Assembly (NCBI GenBank): GCA_046314755.1
Contig: JBKDBG010000017.1
Span: 11,828-75,827 of the forward strand
Source of the DNA: UBA6183 sp046314755
Lineage (GTDB): Bacteria > Bacteroidota > Bacteroidia > UKL13-3
DNA length: 64,000 nucleotides
Reading direction: 5' to 3'
Shown: one piece after another, positions 46,681 through 56,900 of the stretch
Layout: each line of letters begins with the position of its first letter
Position numbering within the stretch: position 1 is the first letter of the stretch
Position numbers and translations under genes: made by a program
The notes under the pieces: model-generated
The model's database searches: none
Seen by the model: only the letters and a program-made list of their open reading frames with translations
Told to the model about the DNA's origin: nothing

Positions 46681-49386
46681 CTATTGTTTTTGTACCTTTT
46701 TACGGAAAATGGTTTTATTCTTGTACTCCAACTCCAACACATACAAACCGTCCGGCAAATGTTTTGTGTGAAGCAGATACCCGTCTCCGTTTTCTTGAAC
46801 ATCAACGGTTACTAATTTGCCAACCATATTATACAGCCGCAATTTGGATGAAGGAGGAACATTCGCAATTTGCAGCGCATCACCAAACGGATGAGGGAAA
46901 AACAATACTTTATGATTTTCTTCTTCCAACAAACCGGTGCTATTGCTCACCACAAATCGCCATTGGTTTGACGAGTTAAATCCTGCAAAAGGGTTGTTAG
47001 CCAAATCTTTTACAGCCGCTTGATCAACGAGTACATATACTTCGACTCCCGGAGTAAACCCTGCATGGTTAATCGTAAGTACACTCCCTGAAACCAATAC
47101 ATTACTTGATGCAACCGGATAGGTATACTTTAATTCGTTATTTTCAAAAATTTGTATGTTACCCGTTCCTTTGATAATGTTTTCTGAAAAGGTAATGCTT
47201 AGCGCTGCAACACTCGAAACATTTAAAGCCGCATTTAAAGGACTTAAACTGCTTACCGTTGGCGCTTGCGTATCTGATTGGCCATTGCCCAACGCTGTTT
47301 TATAATCTTGGCTGCCATTATTATCCCACGTACCATTTCCATTGTGAAAGGCTGCACAAAAATTAACTCTTGCATTAGCAGGAACCATAACCGTTGTGGT
47401 CCAAACGTTGCCGGATTTTACCATGGCCTTATCTTGAACTCCGCCCACGGTCCAATTGTCCCAACTGTAATGCATCAACACTTGTGACTGGCTGGCCAAA
47501 CTACCCGAATAAGTGATGGTTAAGTTTTGTGTGGGTGCCGGATTTTGAGGAACAAAAGTTACGGCTGAACTTCCTCCGCCACCACCCGAACTGCTGTTTT
47601 GAAAAAACCCTTCACCTAAAGCGCCAATCAACCCCGGGCCATTTAATAGGTATACTCCGGCACTTCCGGGTTGAACGACAAAGGATAAATTTCCGCTGCT
47701 TACTGTAATGGCGTGTCCGGTAACAGCATCTCGATAGGTACCATTGCTTAATCCCGAAAAATTAAACGTAACCGCACCATCTTTTGCTAAGCCAACAGCA
47801 ACTTCGCTTGACCCAAATTTTCGCACAAAGCCCACTCCGTTTGAACTGTTTGTTCCATCCCAACGCCAAGACCCTTTTTGCAAAGCAGGAATCGCCTTTC
47901 TAATGGCATTCAGTTTTCTGATGTGTTTGTAAATTTGGTGATTGGGGGCATTGGCAATTTCGTTTCCAAAATAAGCTCGGCCGGTATTGTCAATGGAAAA
48001 ATTGATGTCGTTAGAGGAATGAATATCAGCATAGGCTCCTTTTTTAAATTGCACTTCGGTGCCATAATATACACAAGGCAACCCTCTCCAAAAAAACATA
48101 AAGTTTAATGCGGCTGCCAGGTTCTGCGCGTCACCATCATAACGTTTGTTCCAATCGTTATTCGGACCAAAATCATGGTTATCCAAAAACATCACATTGG
48201 TTGATGGGTCAGCATATAAATCATCATAAAGTGCCGCTGATTTTACGTTTGAAAACGCTTCGCCTTTACCAAACAAATGAAAGGTTCCCATGGCAAAAAA
48301 ATCGAGAACAGCGATATTACTTGAAGGAGAGTTTTTAGTTTGTCCGCGCCAAGTATACCAATGTGGATTTATTTCTTCTATTTGATGTAACTCATGTCGC
48401 TTTTGTGCCACTTCAGCAAATACCATTAGGTTTGGATTAACTTGTCGAAAGCGATCAACAAAATACAATACATCTCTTTTAGGCATGTGTTTTACGGCAT
48501 CTAAACGCATACCATCAATTCCCATATCGATAAATGTTTTGTATGCATTAAACAAGTAATTACGAACACTGTCTCCACCCGTTAGTAAATCGGGAGTATC
48601 TCCGGCTAATGCACGGTAATATAAATTGGTAGTATCATCATATCCTTGCGCAAACCCATTACCCGACTTGTTGTACCAAGCAGCATCGCTGGTGGTTACA
48701 TAACTTTCCATGCTTGGCCAGTTAAATGCGGCAAGGTTTTGGTTAAATGGAGGCGGCATTTTAGCCAGGTTAGATCTACTCCATATTTTACCATCCATTG
48801 GGTTGGGCGTGAGCCCGTCATATTGCCACAATGGATTATCTTGCAATGGCTGACCCATTAAGTTTTTGCCCCATGGCTGGTTCGGGTCGGTGTTGTATTT
48901 AATTTCTGCTTTGCCTTTAATGCCAAATCTTCCGGCATGGTTTAATACAACATCCAAAAACACCTTTATCCCCTTGGCGTGAGCTGAATCAATAAGATTT
49001 TTAAACGTGTAGCCGGGTGATTCTAAACGCGGGTCTACTTTGGTAAAATCCCATGCATGATAACCATGGTAATCAAGCGGGCTTCTATTTTGTACAATGG
49101 GCGTAATCCAAATGGCGGTAAAACCCATGTCTTTGATATAATCTAATTTTTGAACCAGCCCCTTAAAATCGCCTTTCCAAGTCACATCATTTACGCCTGC
49201 ATAATTAGCATTATTAGGATTACCGGGGAAATAAGAACACCATTCGGTTGGACGGTTATTGGTTGGATCACCATCGAAAAAACGGGTGGTGAGTAAAAAG
49301 TAAATGGTTTCCTCTCTGATATCGGATTGAGGATACACAGAAAAAGATATTGTAAGCAAACAAAGCGCTGTAAATAATTTTCTCAT
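46681..49386 (-). CDS. GH13 alpha-amylase with CBM25-like module, T9SS-secreted (901 aa)
   Basis: Signal peptide at 1-20 (ending VYPQ). Catalytic GH13 domain (about 21-590) with all four regions: DVVLNHAG near 144, GMRLDAVKH near 291 (Asp nucleophile), VFAEVA near 322 (Glu acid/base) and FLDNHD near 398. The early GDFKGLVQKLDYIKDMGFTA stretch is typical of bacterial alpha-amylases. A Ser/Gly linker (SSSGGGGGSS) leads to a CBM25-like starch-binding domain (about 614-696, MHYSWDNWTVGG, FHNGNGTWDNNG), an Ig-like domain (about 706-812, LSITFSENIIKGTGNIQIFE) and a T9SS sorting domain (FFPHPFGDALQIAN, then GLYVLEL). It should hydrolyse starch at the cell surface or in the medium. It is transcribed just upstream of the 932-aa amylase run, 279 bp away. 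Confidence 0.93.
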   Translation of the reverse strand: MRKLFTALCLLTISFSVYPQSDIREETIYFLLTTRFFDGDPTNNRPTEWCSYFPGNPNNANYAGVNDVTWKGDFKGLVQKLDYIKDMGFTAIWITPIVQNRSPLDYHGYHAWDFTKVDPRLESPGYTFKNLIDSAHAKGIKVFLDVVLNHAGRFGIKGKAEIKYNTDPNQPWGKNLMGQPLQDNPLWQYDGLTPNPMDGKIWSRSNLAKMPPPFNQNLAAFNWPSMESYVTTSDAAWYNKSGNGFAQGYDDTTNLYYRALAGDTPDLLTGGDSVRNYLFNAYKTFIDMGIDGMRLDAVKHMPKRDVLYFVDRFRQVNPNLMVFAEVAQKRHELHQIEEINPHWYTWRGQTKNSPSSNIAVLDFFAMGTFHLFGKGEAFSNVKSAALYDDLYADPSTNVMFLDNHDFGPNNDWNKRYDGDAQNLAAALNFMFFWRGLPCVYYGTEVQFKKGAYADIHSSNDINFSIDNTGRAYFGNEIANAPNHQIYKHIRKLNAIRKAIPALQKGSWRWDGTNSSNGVGFVRKFGSSEVAVGLAKDGAVTFNFSGLSNGTYRDAVTGHAITVSSGNLSFVVQPGSAGVYLLNGPGLIGALGEGFFQNSSSGGGGGSSAVTFVPQNPAPTQNLTITYSGSLASQSQVLMHYSWDNWTVGGVQDKAMVKSGNVWTTTVMVPANARVNFCAAFHNGNGTWDNNGSQDYKTALGNGQSDTQAPTVSSLSPLNAALNVSSVAALSITFSENIIKGTGNIQIFENNELKYTYPVASSNVLVSGSVLTINHAGFTPGVEVYVLVDQAAVKDLANNPFAGFNSSNQWRFVVSNSTGLLEEENHKVLFFPHPFGDALQIANVPPSSKLRLYNMVGKLVTVDVQENGDGYLLHTKHLPDGLYVLELEYKNKTIFRKKVQKQ

Positions 49387-49390
49387 TACT

Positions 49391-49398
49391 CAAATATA
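49391..49398 (-). promoter_or_regulatory. -7 box TATATTTG directly before the amylase ATG
   Basis: Exact match to TAnnTTTG on the minus strand, only 4 bases before the ATG at 49386. If used, transcription would start at or near the first codon, giving a leaderless or nearly leaderless mRNA. A chance match in AT-rich DNA is possible. Confidence 0.25.
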
Positions 49399-49655
49399 TC
49401 ATAACCGATTTTGAAAATTACAACAGTAATTGTAAAAAATACACTTAATAGACTAATTGGCGTTTATCGGAGGTCAATTTTGAATACATGATTGTTTTTT
49501 TAAAACAGATTACACTTCTGGGCTAATTAACTACACACATTGTTTTTAATTGAATAAAACAAACAATGACATTTTTTTATATAAAACACAATCACTAAAG
49601 CGCTACTTTTCCAAATAGGTCAGCACCCATTTCTTTAAACAACTAAAGCTCTCTC

Positions 49656-49695
49656 AACAAAAAAGCTGCTTAATATATTAAACAGCTTTTTTGTT
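49656..49695 (-). terminator. terminator after the lipoprotein pair
   Basis: AACAAAAAAGCTG (49656-49668) and CAGCTTTTTTGTT (49683-49695) form a perfect 13-bp stem around an AT-rich 14-base loop. The T run is inside the stem, so it could work in both directions. It lies 98 bp after the stop of the 406-aa lipoprotein gene. Confidence 0.8.
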
Positions 49696-49793
49696 TTATG
49701 ACCATGACTTCATTGCGTAACCGAAAATCTTGCCTAACCAACTTTACTTTGGCGTTTAGTTTTTCACCAAAAAGAAAACAGCAATAAAAAACA

Positions 49794-51014
49794 TTACGGG
49801 TTAAAAACCCCGGTTATAACCGGAAAATAATTGGTAAAGAGTATCTTTTTATTCGGTAATGGCTCAATATCAATAAAGCTAACCGGTGTTTTGTATTCAA
49901 CATAGTTTACTGTGTTTAAATCGCTTGTTATGTAAATTGTTTTTTCAAACCTAAAAGCAAAATAAAAACCATTAACCGTTACGTATACATCGGGTATTGA
50001 CCCGGAAGAATGTTTGGGTATTAAGCCAATTTTCACCCAGTTGTTTATGCCATTGATAGATGAATAGATATTTTGATTACCAACCAAATAGTGTTTGCCG
50101 TTTATTTTGGTTACAAACGTTGCCGGCTCCGGCAAACTAAATGTGTTATATGTGGTTGATGTATCAGTTGCAAAGGCATATCCATTACTCCCACCATAGG
50201 CAATAAAACCATTGGCTTGTTGTATAATGTTTGTTGCCCTTATGTTATAAAATAATTCTTCATTCCCATTGGGTAAAATACGTCCTATTGCAAACGCATC
50301 ATTGCTGTAAACCAATGTTTTTCTAAACAGTGCAAGTTTGGAAGCACCAAACTGAAGTGGAATAGTTTGTGCTTGGTTTGTGCTCGTATTCAACACAATT
50401 GCCCTTGCTTGCGTTCTAATAAAAAGCAGTTCTCCCTCATCACTTATTCCATCTAAAAAGGCTCCCGTTCTTATGGCTGAATAATCTATGGGCTCAAGTT
50501 GATTGGTGTTTAAGTTGAATAAAAATCCGTTTGCTGAATAATACTTACCTGCATTAAAATCAAATACCGATGTAAGACCCAATGGACTTGCTATTAAAAA
50601 ATCATACGTTACCGGTTTGCTTACCACATTAACCGTAAGATAAGCCGGCTTAGCTCTTTTTGTTCCGTTTAAAAATAATTGCACGGCTACTTTTATTGTG
50701 CCGGGTTTTTGTGGCGCAACAAACCGAATTGAAGGATGAATTCCTGCGAAAGAATAGGCAGAATCGTTGGTGTTATTTTCTACAACAGTTACTGTATAAT
50801 TGGTTTCGTAATCAAAGCCCGGATCAAAGGGTTGGTTATCTTTTAATATAGTTACATCTACTTCTGATTCTTCTCCGGCATTAACCGAAATCTCCGTTTG
50901 GCTCAGTTGAAGTTGAAACACATCAGGACCCTGCTTTTCCACCTCCTCCGTTTTTTTACATGAGGCAGCAATCAATAATAGGCTAAAAAATACAAAATAA
51001 TAATGGCGTTTCAT
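49794..51014 (-). CDS. lipoprotein with beta-propeller-like domain (406 aa)
   Basis: Lipoprotein signal with lipobox IAASC, lipidated Cys at residue 19, followed by KKTEEVEK. The N-terminal domain (about 30-140) is Ig-like (ISVNAGEESEVDVTILKDNQ) and the rest (about 150-406) looks like short beta-blades of a propeller. The same arrangement of lipobox, Ig-like domain and blades is seen in the next gene upstream, 5 bp away, suggesting an old duplication and co-transcription. No enzyme motif is visible. Acidic residues after the Cys may promote surface exposure, although the match to the export signal of Bacteroidota lipoproteins is partial. Function is unknown; binding to a surface or ligand is a guess. 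Confidence 0.65.
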   Translation of the reverse strand: MKRHYYFVFFSLLLIAASCKKTEEVEKQGPDVFQLQLSQTEISVNAGEESEVDVTILKDNQPFDPGFDYETNYTVTVVENNTNDSAYSFAGIHPSIRFVAPQKPGTIKVAVQLFLNGTKRAKPAYLTVNVVSKPVTYDFLIASPLGLTSVFDFNAGKYYSANGFLFNLNTNQLEPIDYSAIRTGAFLDGISDEGELLFIRTQARAIVLNTSTNQAQTIPLQFGASKLALFRKTLVYSNDAFAIGRILPNGNEELFYNIRATNIIQQANGFIAYGGSNGYAFATDTSTTYNTFSLPEPATFVTKINGKHYLVGNQNIYSSINGINNWVKIGLIPKHSSGSIPDVYVTVNGFYFAFRFEKTIYITSDLNTVNYVEYKTPVSFIDIEPLPNKKILFTNYFPVITGVFNP

Positions 51015-51019
51015 GTTGT

Positions 51020-52324
51020 TTATGGTTTTTTAAATGATACATATCCCGACTCGTTTTTTATGCACAAATAATTATTGATGCACGACCAATTTTTGGTTAA
51101 TCCAAGGGGGTCAATATCCGGTTTAAACTCGGATAAGGTTAGTTCGGTTAAGCTTGTTCCTATGTACATATTAACCCGCCTATAGAAACGGCTGTTTGTG
51201 GCAGCAAACACATAGTACATGTTGTTTTGCTTGATTACATCAAACACTTGAAATTCATTTGGCAATGGCACATTACCAATCAATGATAATGTTCCATTTT
51301 CAAAGCGATATATTTCTTTTTTACCAAATGAATAAATGGTGTTCCCTTCTTTATATAAATAATCCGCAAACACATTCAGGTTTTGTTTAACCAAAACGGT
51401 ATCGTTTACAGATGAAGAACTGTACAACAAACCATCAAAAGTGTGTACATACAATTTGTTATTATTGTCTACCACAAGTCCGGTAGCGCCTTTAACGGTG
51501 GACCATAGCGAATAGGAATATGTGCCATTATTATTAACAACAAGTTTGATAATACCAAAGTCGTTTGATAATAAAAATTCATTTTCAGAAAGCTGCCCAA
51601 CATAACTCCAAATATTAACAACCGTTTTCCAGTTTGCGCCTTGGTCGTTAGAAATATTAATGGTGTTTCCTTTGGTGTAAAAAATACTGCCGGAGGGTTT
51701 ATGATAAAAATTAAATGGTTTATTCATTAAGCTTAAACTTAGATTAGTGCCGTCTTCGTTAGGCGAGTATGGAGAAAAATACTCCCACGTTAATCCAAGG
51801 TTGGTTGTTTTATACACGCCCCCATATCCCACAAACAAACAGGTTTGGTCTTCTAGGTGCAAAATGTTTCCATACGCATTAAAACAATTTGGCTCAAAGC
51901 CTTCCGGATTTTGAATAACGTTTATTTCCGTTTCAACAGAAGTTATACGCTCTTTTGATTCAGCATCAATTAGCCAAATAGCAATACGCTGTTTGCCGAT
52001 TTTTTCTCCTGTATAACAAAACAAACTAAAGGATCCATCGGGGTTTTCGATTAACCTTACCGGAGCTTTTTCTTGATTAGGTAAATCTAATGTACAGTTG
52101 TTTGCAACAACTTCAAACAAAAAATTGGTGCTGCTCAGCGGGAGAGTTTCGCCTGCTTGCATTATTCTTACCACAATTGGTGTGGTGCTGTATTGTCCGT
52201 TAAATTCATTGGTGTTGTTCGGTTGAACAATTTCAAGCTTAACATTGGGAATAACGGTTTTGGTTTCTTTTTTACAGGATGCAATAACAACTATTGCAAC
52301 CATGGTGAAAAATGTTATACGCAT
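51020..52324 (-). CDS. lipoprotein with Asp-box (BNR-like) beta-propeller (434 aa)
   Basis: Lipobox VIASC, lipidated Cys at residue 17, then KKETK. The N-terminal part (about 25-140) is Ig-like. The remainder carries two Asp-box motifs, TTNLGLTWE near 171 and SNDQGANWK near 223, of the S-x-D-x-G-x-x-W type that mark turns in sialidase and sortilin-like propellers; the first has Asn in place of Asp. Catalytic residues of a sialidase are not evident, so a binding or sensing propeller is more likely. It is the first gene of a pair, 5 bp before the 406-aa gene, and is divergent from the sugar dehydrogenase gene across a region with a long C tract. Confidence 0.68.
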   Translation of the reverse strand: MRITFFTMVAIVVIASCKKETKTVIPNVKLEIVQPNNTNEFNGQYSTTPIVVRIMQAGETLPLSSTNFLFEVVANNCTLDLPNQEKAPVRLIENPDGSFSLFCYTGEKIGKQRIAIWLIDAESKERITSVETEINVIQNPEGFEPNCFNAYGNILHLEDQTCLFVGYGGVYKTTNLGLTWEYFSPYSPNEDGTNLSLSLMNKPFNFYHKPSGSIFYTKGNTINISNDQGANWKTVVNIWSYVGQLSENEFLLSNDFGIIKLVVNNNGTYSYSLWSTVKGATGLVVDNNNKLYVHTFDGLLYSSSSVNDTVLVKQNLNVFADYLYKEGNTIYSFGKKEIYRFENGTLSLIGNVPLPNEFQVFDVIKQNNMYYVFAATNSRFYRRVNMYIGTSLTELTLSEFKPDIDPLGLTKNWSCINNYLCIKNESGYVSFKKP

Positions 52325-52411
52325 GATTGCAATAAAAATAAATATTACAAATCGTACAAATTTTTGATGAAAAAGCTGTAATCATTTAAGCGTGAATAGT
52401 GGTTATATTCT

Positions 52412-52422
52412 CCCCCCCCCCC
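52412..52422. repeat. 11-base C homopolymer in a divergent intergenic region
   Basis: A run of eleven C in AT-rich DNA, between the lipoprotein pair (start 52324) and the sugar dehydrogenase (start 52582). It lies 87 bp and 159 bp from the two starts. Such tracts vary in length by slippage and can also be assembly artefacts. Confidence 0.9.
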
Positions 52423-52581
52423 GCAAATGGCAATGAAATATGTTTGTGACATAATGAACAAATAGAAAATAACAATAATGATGCTGTTAAATTCGAGCCA
52501 AGAACCTGTTTATTGCAATTTGAAAAACGACATTTGAATTCTTTTGTTGTTATTGTTGGATTACGCTTAACCAAATTTTAA

Positions 52582-53721
52582 ATGAAACGCCTTTCTATTT
52601 TAACAATTAGCGCCTTTTGCATTGCCATAGGATTAACCTCATGCAATAAAGAAGAGCAAAATGAAAAACCCGCTCCAATTATTCCTGCGGACACCACTCC
52701 TGTATCACTTGTATTGGACACCCTTTTAACCAACCTGGATCAGCCATGGGGAATGGCTATTTTACCTGATGGGGGAATTATTACTTTAGAAAAAAGGGGG
52801 GTGATGAAACTTACACAAAATGGCAACACAAATCCTATTACAGGTCTTCCGGCTATAAGAAATGCGGGTCAAGGCGGATTAATGGATATTGCATTGCATC
52901 CGGAATTTAACACCAACAAGTTCATCTATTTCACAGCAACAACCGACATGGGTTCGGGGTATAGCACGGCTTTATATAGAGCACAATTAGAGGGCACATC
53001 ATTGCTGTCTTTAGTTAAATTATTTCAAAGCACACAAATAAACACCTCAAGTGTGCACTTTGGCAGCCGCATTGTGTTTGATAAAGACGGTAAACTTTAT
53101 GTGTGTTTGGGCGAACGAAACGAAACAACACAATCACAAAACTTAAGCAGCCATGCCGGCAAGGTTATACGTTTGAATGATGATGGAAGCGTCCCAACCG
53201 ATAATCCATTTGTTAATCACCCAACCGCCTTAAAAGATGTTTTTTCATACGGACACAGAAATCCGCAAGGAATGGCTATGCATCCGGTAACAGGGCAACT
53301 GTGGTTGCACGAACACGGACCAAGAGGCGGTGATGAAATAAATCTTTTACAAGCAGGTGCAAATTATGGATGGCCATTGGCATCCTTCGGTGTAAATTAC
53401 AATGGCACTCCAATATCAAAGGATACCGCGGTTGAGGGTACTTTACAGCCAATTTATTATTGGGTTCCGTCTATTGCTCCGTGTGGCATGGATTTTTATC
53501 AATCTGATAGCATTCCGCAATGGAAAGGTAAATTATTTATTGGTGCGTTGGCAGGTCAACACCTAAACATAACAACCATTGAGAACAATAAGGTAATTAA
53601 AGAAGAAAGAATACTACAAGCATTTGGAAGATTTAGATGTGTTAAGGCCGGGCCTGACGGATACTTGTATTTTTTAACAGAATCTCCGGGGCTATTGTGC
53701 CGATTTAAACCAAAACGATAA
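52582..53721 (+). CDS. PQQ-dependent sugar dehydrogenase family lipoprotein (soluble glucose dehydrogenase-like)
   Basis: 379 aa. Lipobox GLTSC, lipidated Cys at residue 21, followed by NKEEQ, which fits the x-K-(D/E)2 export signal for surface lipoproteins. The body is a six-bladed propeller of the soluble glucose/sorbosone dehydrogenase family: LDQPWGMAILPDG near 52, NAGQGGLMDIALHPEF near 94, SSVHFGSRI near 153, YGHRNPQGM near 222 and HEHGPRGGDEIN near 242. Known members oxidise aldoses with pyrroloquinoline quinone and Ca2+, but many homologues have no proven substrate. The His in SSVHFGSR sits where the catalytic His of this family is expected; the usual GGR is FGSR here. It stands alone on the plus strand. 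Oxidation of a sugar at the surface near alpha-amylases is plausible but inferred. Confidence 0.85.
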   Translation: MKRLSILTISAFCIAIGLTSCNKEEQNEKPAPIIPADTTPVSLVLDTLLTNLDQPWGMAILPDGGIITLEKRGVMKLTQNGNTNPITGLPAIRNAGQGGLMDIALHPEFNTNKFIYFTATTDMGSGYSTALYRAQLEGTSLLSLVKLFQSTQINTSSVHFGSRIVFDKDGKLYVCLGERNETTQSQNLSSHAGKVIRLNDDGSVPTDNPFVNHPTALKDVFSYGHRNPQGMAMHPVTGQLWLHEHGPRGGDEINLLQAGANYGWPLASFGVNYNGTPISKDTAVEGTLQPIYYWVPSIAPCGMDFYQSDSIPQWKGKLFIGALAGQHLNITTIENNKVIKEERILQAFGRFRCVKAGPDGYLYFLTESPGLLCRFKPKR

Positions 53722-53861
53722 GGTTTTAGTTGTTAAAATTATAATGCAGAAAGGGCTTCGCTTTAGATAGCTCGAATGAGTATTGTATGTAGTTATCCTA
53801 CGTGGTTGATTTTTGACCCCATTCCTAGTTTCAGATAAAATACACTTTCATGCACAAAAAA

Positions 53862-53918
53862 GAGCTGACTATGTAAAAATGATTATTTATTCCTTAATCA
53901 GATTTACACAATCAGCTC
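53862..53918 (-). terminator. long imperfect hairpin after the 3033-aa gene
   Basis: GAGCTGA (53862-53868) pairs with TCAGCTC (53912-53918). Inside it TGTAAA pairs with TTTACA and TGATTA with TAATCA, giving a long stem with small internal loops. On the minus strand it runs into TTTTTTG. It lies 47 bp after the stop of the 3033-aa gene. Confidence 0.75.
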
Positions 53919-53964
53919 CTGTTGTCTGTTTTGATAAAACTTCCTTTAGCTAGTGATTAGCTCT

Positions 53965-56900
53965 TTATTGTTTAATCAACTTTATGGTTTGAGTTTCACC
54001 ATTTACGGTAAGTCTTGCAAAGTAAATTCCAGGGGCAAGTTCTTCTGCTCCATTCACATTCACCTTGTTTAAGCCATTATTTGTTTCAAGCTGCTGAGTA
54101 TAAATAGTCTTTCCATGCATATCAACAATTTGAATAGTAGCAATCGTGTTTCCTTTACTCATAAACTCAACAATAAACTGACTCACCACCGGATTTGGAT
54201 AGATTGATACCGAAGACAAATCAAGGTTGTTTTTGTTTACTACAGCCACATTAGAATAAGCGTACGCACCATCAAAATCAATTTGCTTTAAACGGTAATA
54301 CAACACATTTGATGCATCAAATGGATTTACATCAAGCATGGTATAGTTTGAAACTGTTGACGCATTTCCTTTTCCGGTTACAAAGTTGATGTCTTTAAAC
54401 TCAACACCATTTGTTGAGCGTTGAACCAAAAATCCTTTGTTATTTTTTTCTGTTGCAGTTTGCCAATTTAATACCACATCATCTGCTTCAACCTTAGCCA
54501 TAAAATAGTTAAGCGAAACAGGAAGCGGAGTTAATGCAGAATCAGTAAAAGTAAACACACCGGTATTACTTACATTATTTGCTAAAACATATCCGTTGTT
54601 GCCCAATGCCGCACTATTGTTATAACGTAACCAATCGGTTGCTGTACCTAAATAGTTAGCAATTTGCATACGATTTACCGCTGCAATATTGCGATGTATG
54701 GCAGAGTCTTGCATGAGGGTTAAATTAAATGTATAACCACTACCGCCCGTTGGTTGAACATTGTAATACGCATTAGCAAAAGAACTTCCGGAAATGGTGT
54801 TTGTTGGATTTACTCCAGAATAGTACTGCACGTTAACTGCTGTAGGTAAGTTTCCTGCACCCCAAACAGCCTTTGCCACCATACGTGAAGCAAAGAAAAA
54901 CTGAGTACTATCATTTGCTGCAGGTGCTTTGTCTGCAAAAGCATTTGGTGGAGTTGACGTTGGCGTAAACTCAACCGAACCAATATCTGTTGCTCCGGAT
55001 ACAATAGTTGTTGAGCGTACTCCTGTTGCATTATTAAAATCACCTGAAATGTTTGGTATTCTAATACCCTTTCCGTTTACATACCACGCAGCCGGAGAAG
55101 AAGTAACAATGCCTAAGTTGCCATTCAGTGTGTCAATGAAAAGATCTTGAGCAGAAACAACGCTTGTACGTTCGGCCCAATTGGTATTGTAGGTTGCCGG
55201 GTAAAAAGTATTTAATGCACTCCAGCTATTGCCCACACCCGCAGGTAATTCAGCAATACGAGCAGTATCGTTTACAATAAATGTATTGTAATTAATGTTT
55301 GCCCCGGATACACCCGTAGCCGAAGCCGATGATACACCATACCCAAAACCTGTTCCGTTGGTAGTACGTTTGTTATACACCAGGTTATTGCGGAAGTTTA
55401 TGTTTGATGTGGGGGTAGATCGATGAAAACCGGTAGAGTTGTTCGGGCCAACATTTGTATTGCCAGTAATAAAAATACTGTTGTAAGCATAGGTGTTCGC
55501 TCCTGCTGTTGCATCAAAAATACCATATACACGCGATTCGTTCATTGCTGAATCACCAAGTGATATTTGGTTGTTGGCCACAATTGCATTAGAAGATATT
55601 AATAAATGTATGCCAACTACCTCTGGAGCTGATGAGCCGGGACCCATTCCTATTGCTCCAATATTTCTGATTCTGTTTCTGATGATATTATACCCTCCGG
55701 AAGCACTCACCATAATTCCCACCGGGGAATAAGCCGCTGTTCCTGTGTTAATGCTTTGAATGTTGGAAACAGTGTTTCCTTCAATTGTGATGCCAGATGG
55801 GGGCCCGGAAGTGATTAATATTCCACCTAATCGAGAAGAGGATGTTACTATTCCCGTATTTAATCCATAAATATTTCGAATTGTATTATTGCTAATGGTA
55901 ATTGGCCCAGAGGTGGTGGTGGTGGCAGAAATACCGGCATTTCTTAATGTTGATGCATTAAAAAAGTTGATATGCGACACCAAGTTGTTGTTGATTACAA
56001 TTGAGGAGCCTGTGCCTCCTGAAAAATGAATTGCACTTGATGTACCATTGGTTGCTATTGTATCATAAGGCAACACGCCTCCACCAATAGTATTGTTATT
56101 TAGCGTTACTATACCGCTTGATACCACAATTGGTTGAAACGCCACCGTAGTAGACCCAACATTTGAAATGACGTTGTTTGAAACGGTAACGGGGTTATTT
56201 GCACCAACTGTTATACGAATCATAGTAGATCCGGTTGTTGATGTCATGGCTGCGCCACTTCTGTCTGCAGCCGCACCGCCTATACTGTTTCCCGTTATCA
56301 AATAATTTGTTCCTCCATCAATTTGGTATACAACCATGCCAACATTTCTTGCCATGGTTTGGTAAGATTTATTATTGGAAATGGTCCAAAACGATCCCGC
56401 TGTAGCACCCATATTAATGGAACTAAAACCAATATTTACAAACTCGTTGTTATCAATAGTATTGAAGTCGTTGCTAAAGGTTGTTTGTGAAAAAATACCT
56501 GTATTAGGCATTGCGGTTGAAATAATATTTCCAAGCGTATCTCTAATTAAACAACCAATCACCGCGTTAGAGTCATTTCCGGTACCGCCAACTTTTGTTG
56601 ATGTCCAGAAATTAATCATTGCAACCGTATTGTTGGTTCCCTCAATAATACAATTAGCCAATGTATCGTTGTCTGCATCCTGCTGGAAAGCAAATGTTGC
56701 TCCGGCTGCAGCGCGGTTCATGAATCTTAAAAACCTACCGGAACCGGCAAAGCTACCATCAACCCTCACTCGGTCTGCTCCGTTTAATCTAATCATCGAT
56801 TCAAAAGTAACGGCATAATTACCTACAACATTTCGCACCACAGCCGCATTTGGTTCAATGCGTATGCTATAATTTCCTGTTCCTGTTTCAACGGTTTCGT

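Larger units (their letters stand above)
49387..49793. other. 407-bp intergenic region upstream of the CBM25-like amylase gene
   Basis: It holds a TATATTTG box next to the amylase start (49391-49398) and a hairpin terminator (49656-49695) for the lipoprotein pair. The remaining sequence is AT-rich with no visible gene. Confidence 0.5.

Noticed and set aside
46509..46979. 156-aa plus-strand frame over the amylase gap
   Set aside because: Its second half is antisense to the sorting domain of the 901-aa amylase and no domain, signal or start context supports it.
51020..52324. Sialidase call for the Asp-box lipoprotein
   Set aside because: Only two Asp boxes are visible and the Arg triad and Tyr/Glu pair of sialidases are not evident.
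52386..52574. 62-aa minus-strand frame spanning the C tract
   Set aside because: The frame depends on the exact length of the homopolymer, and the product has no recognisable feature.
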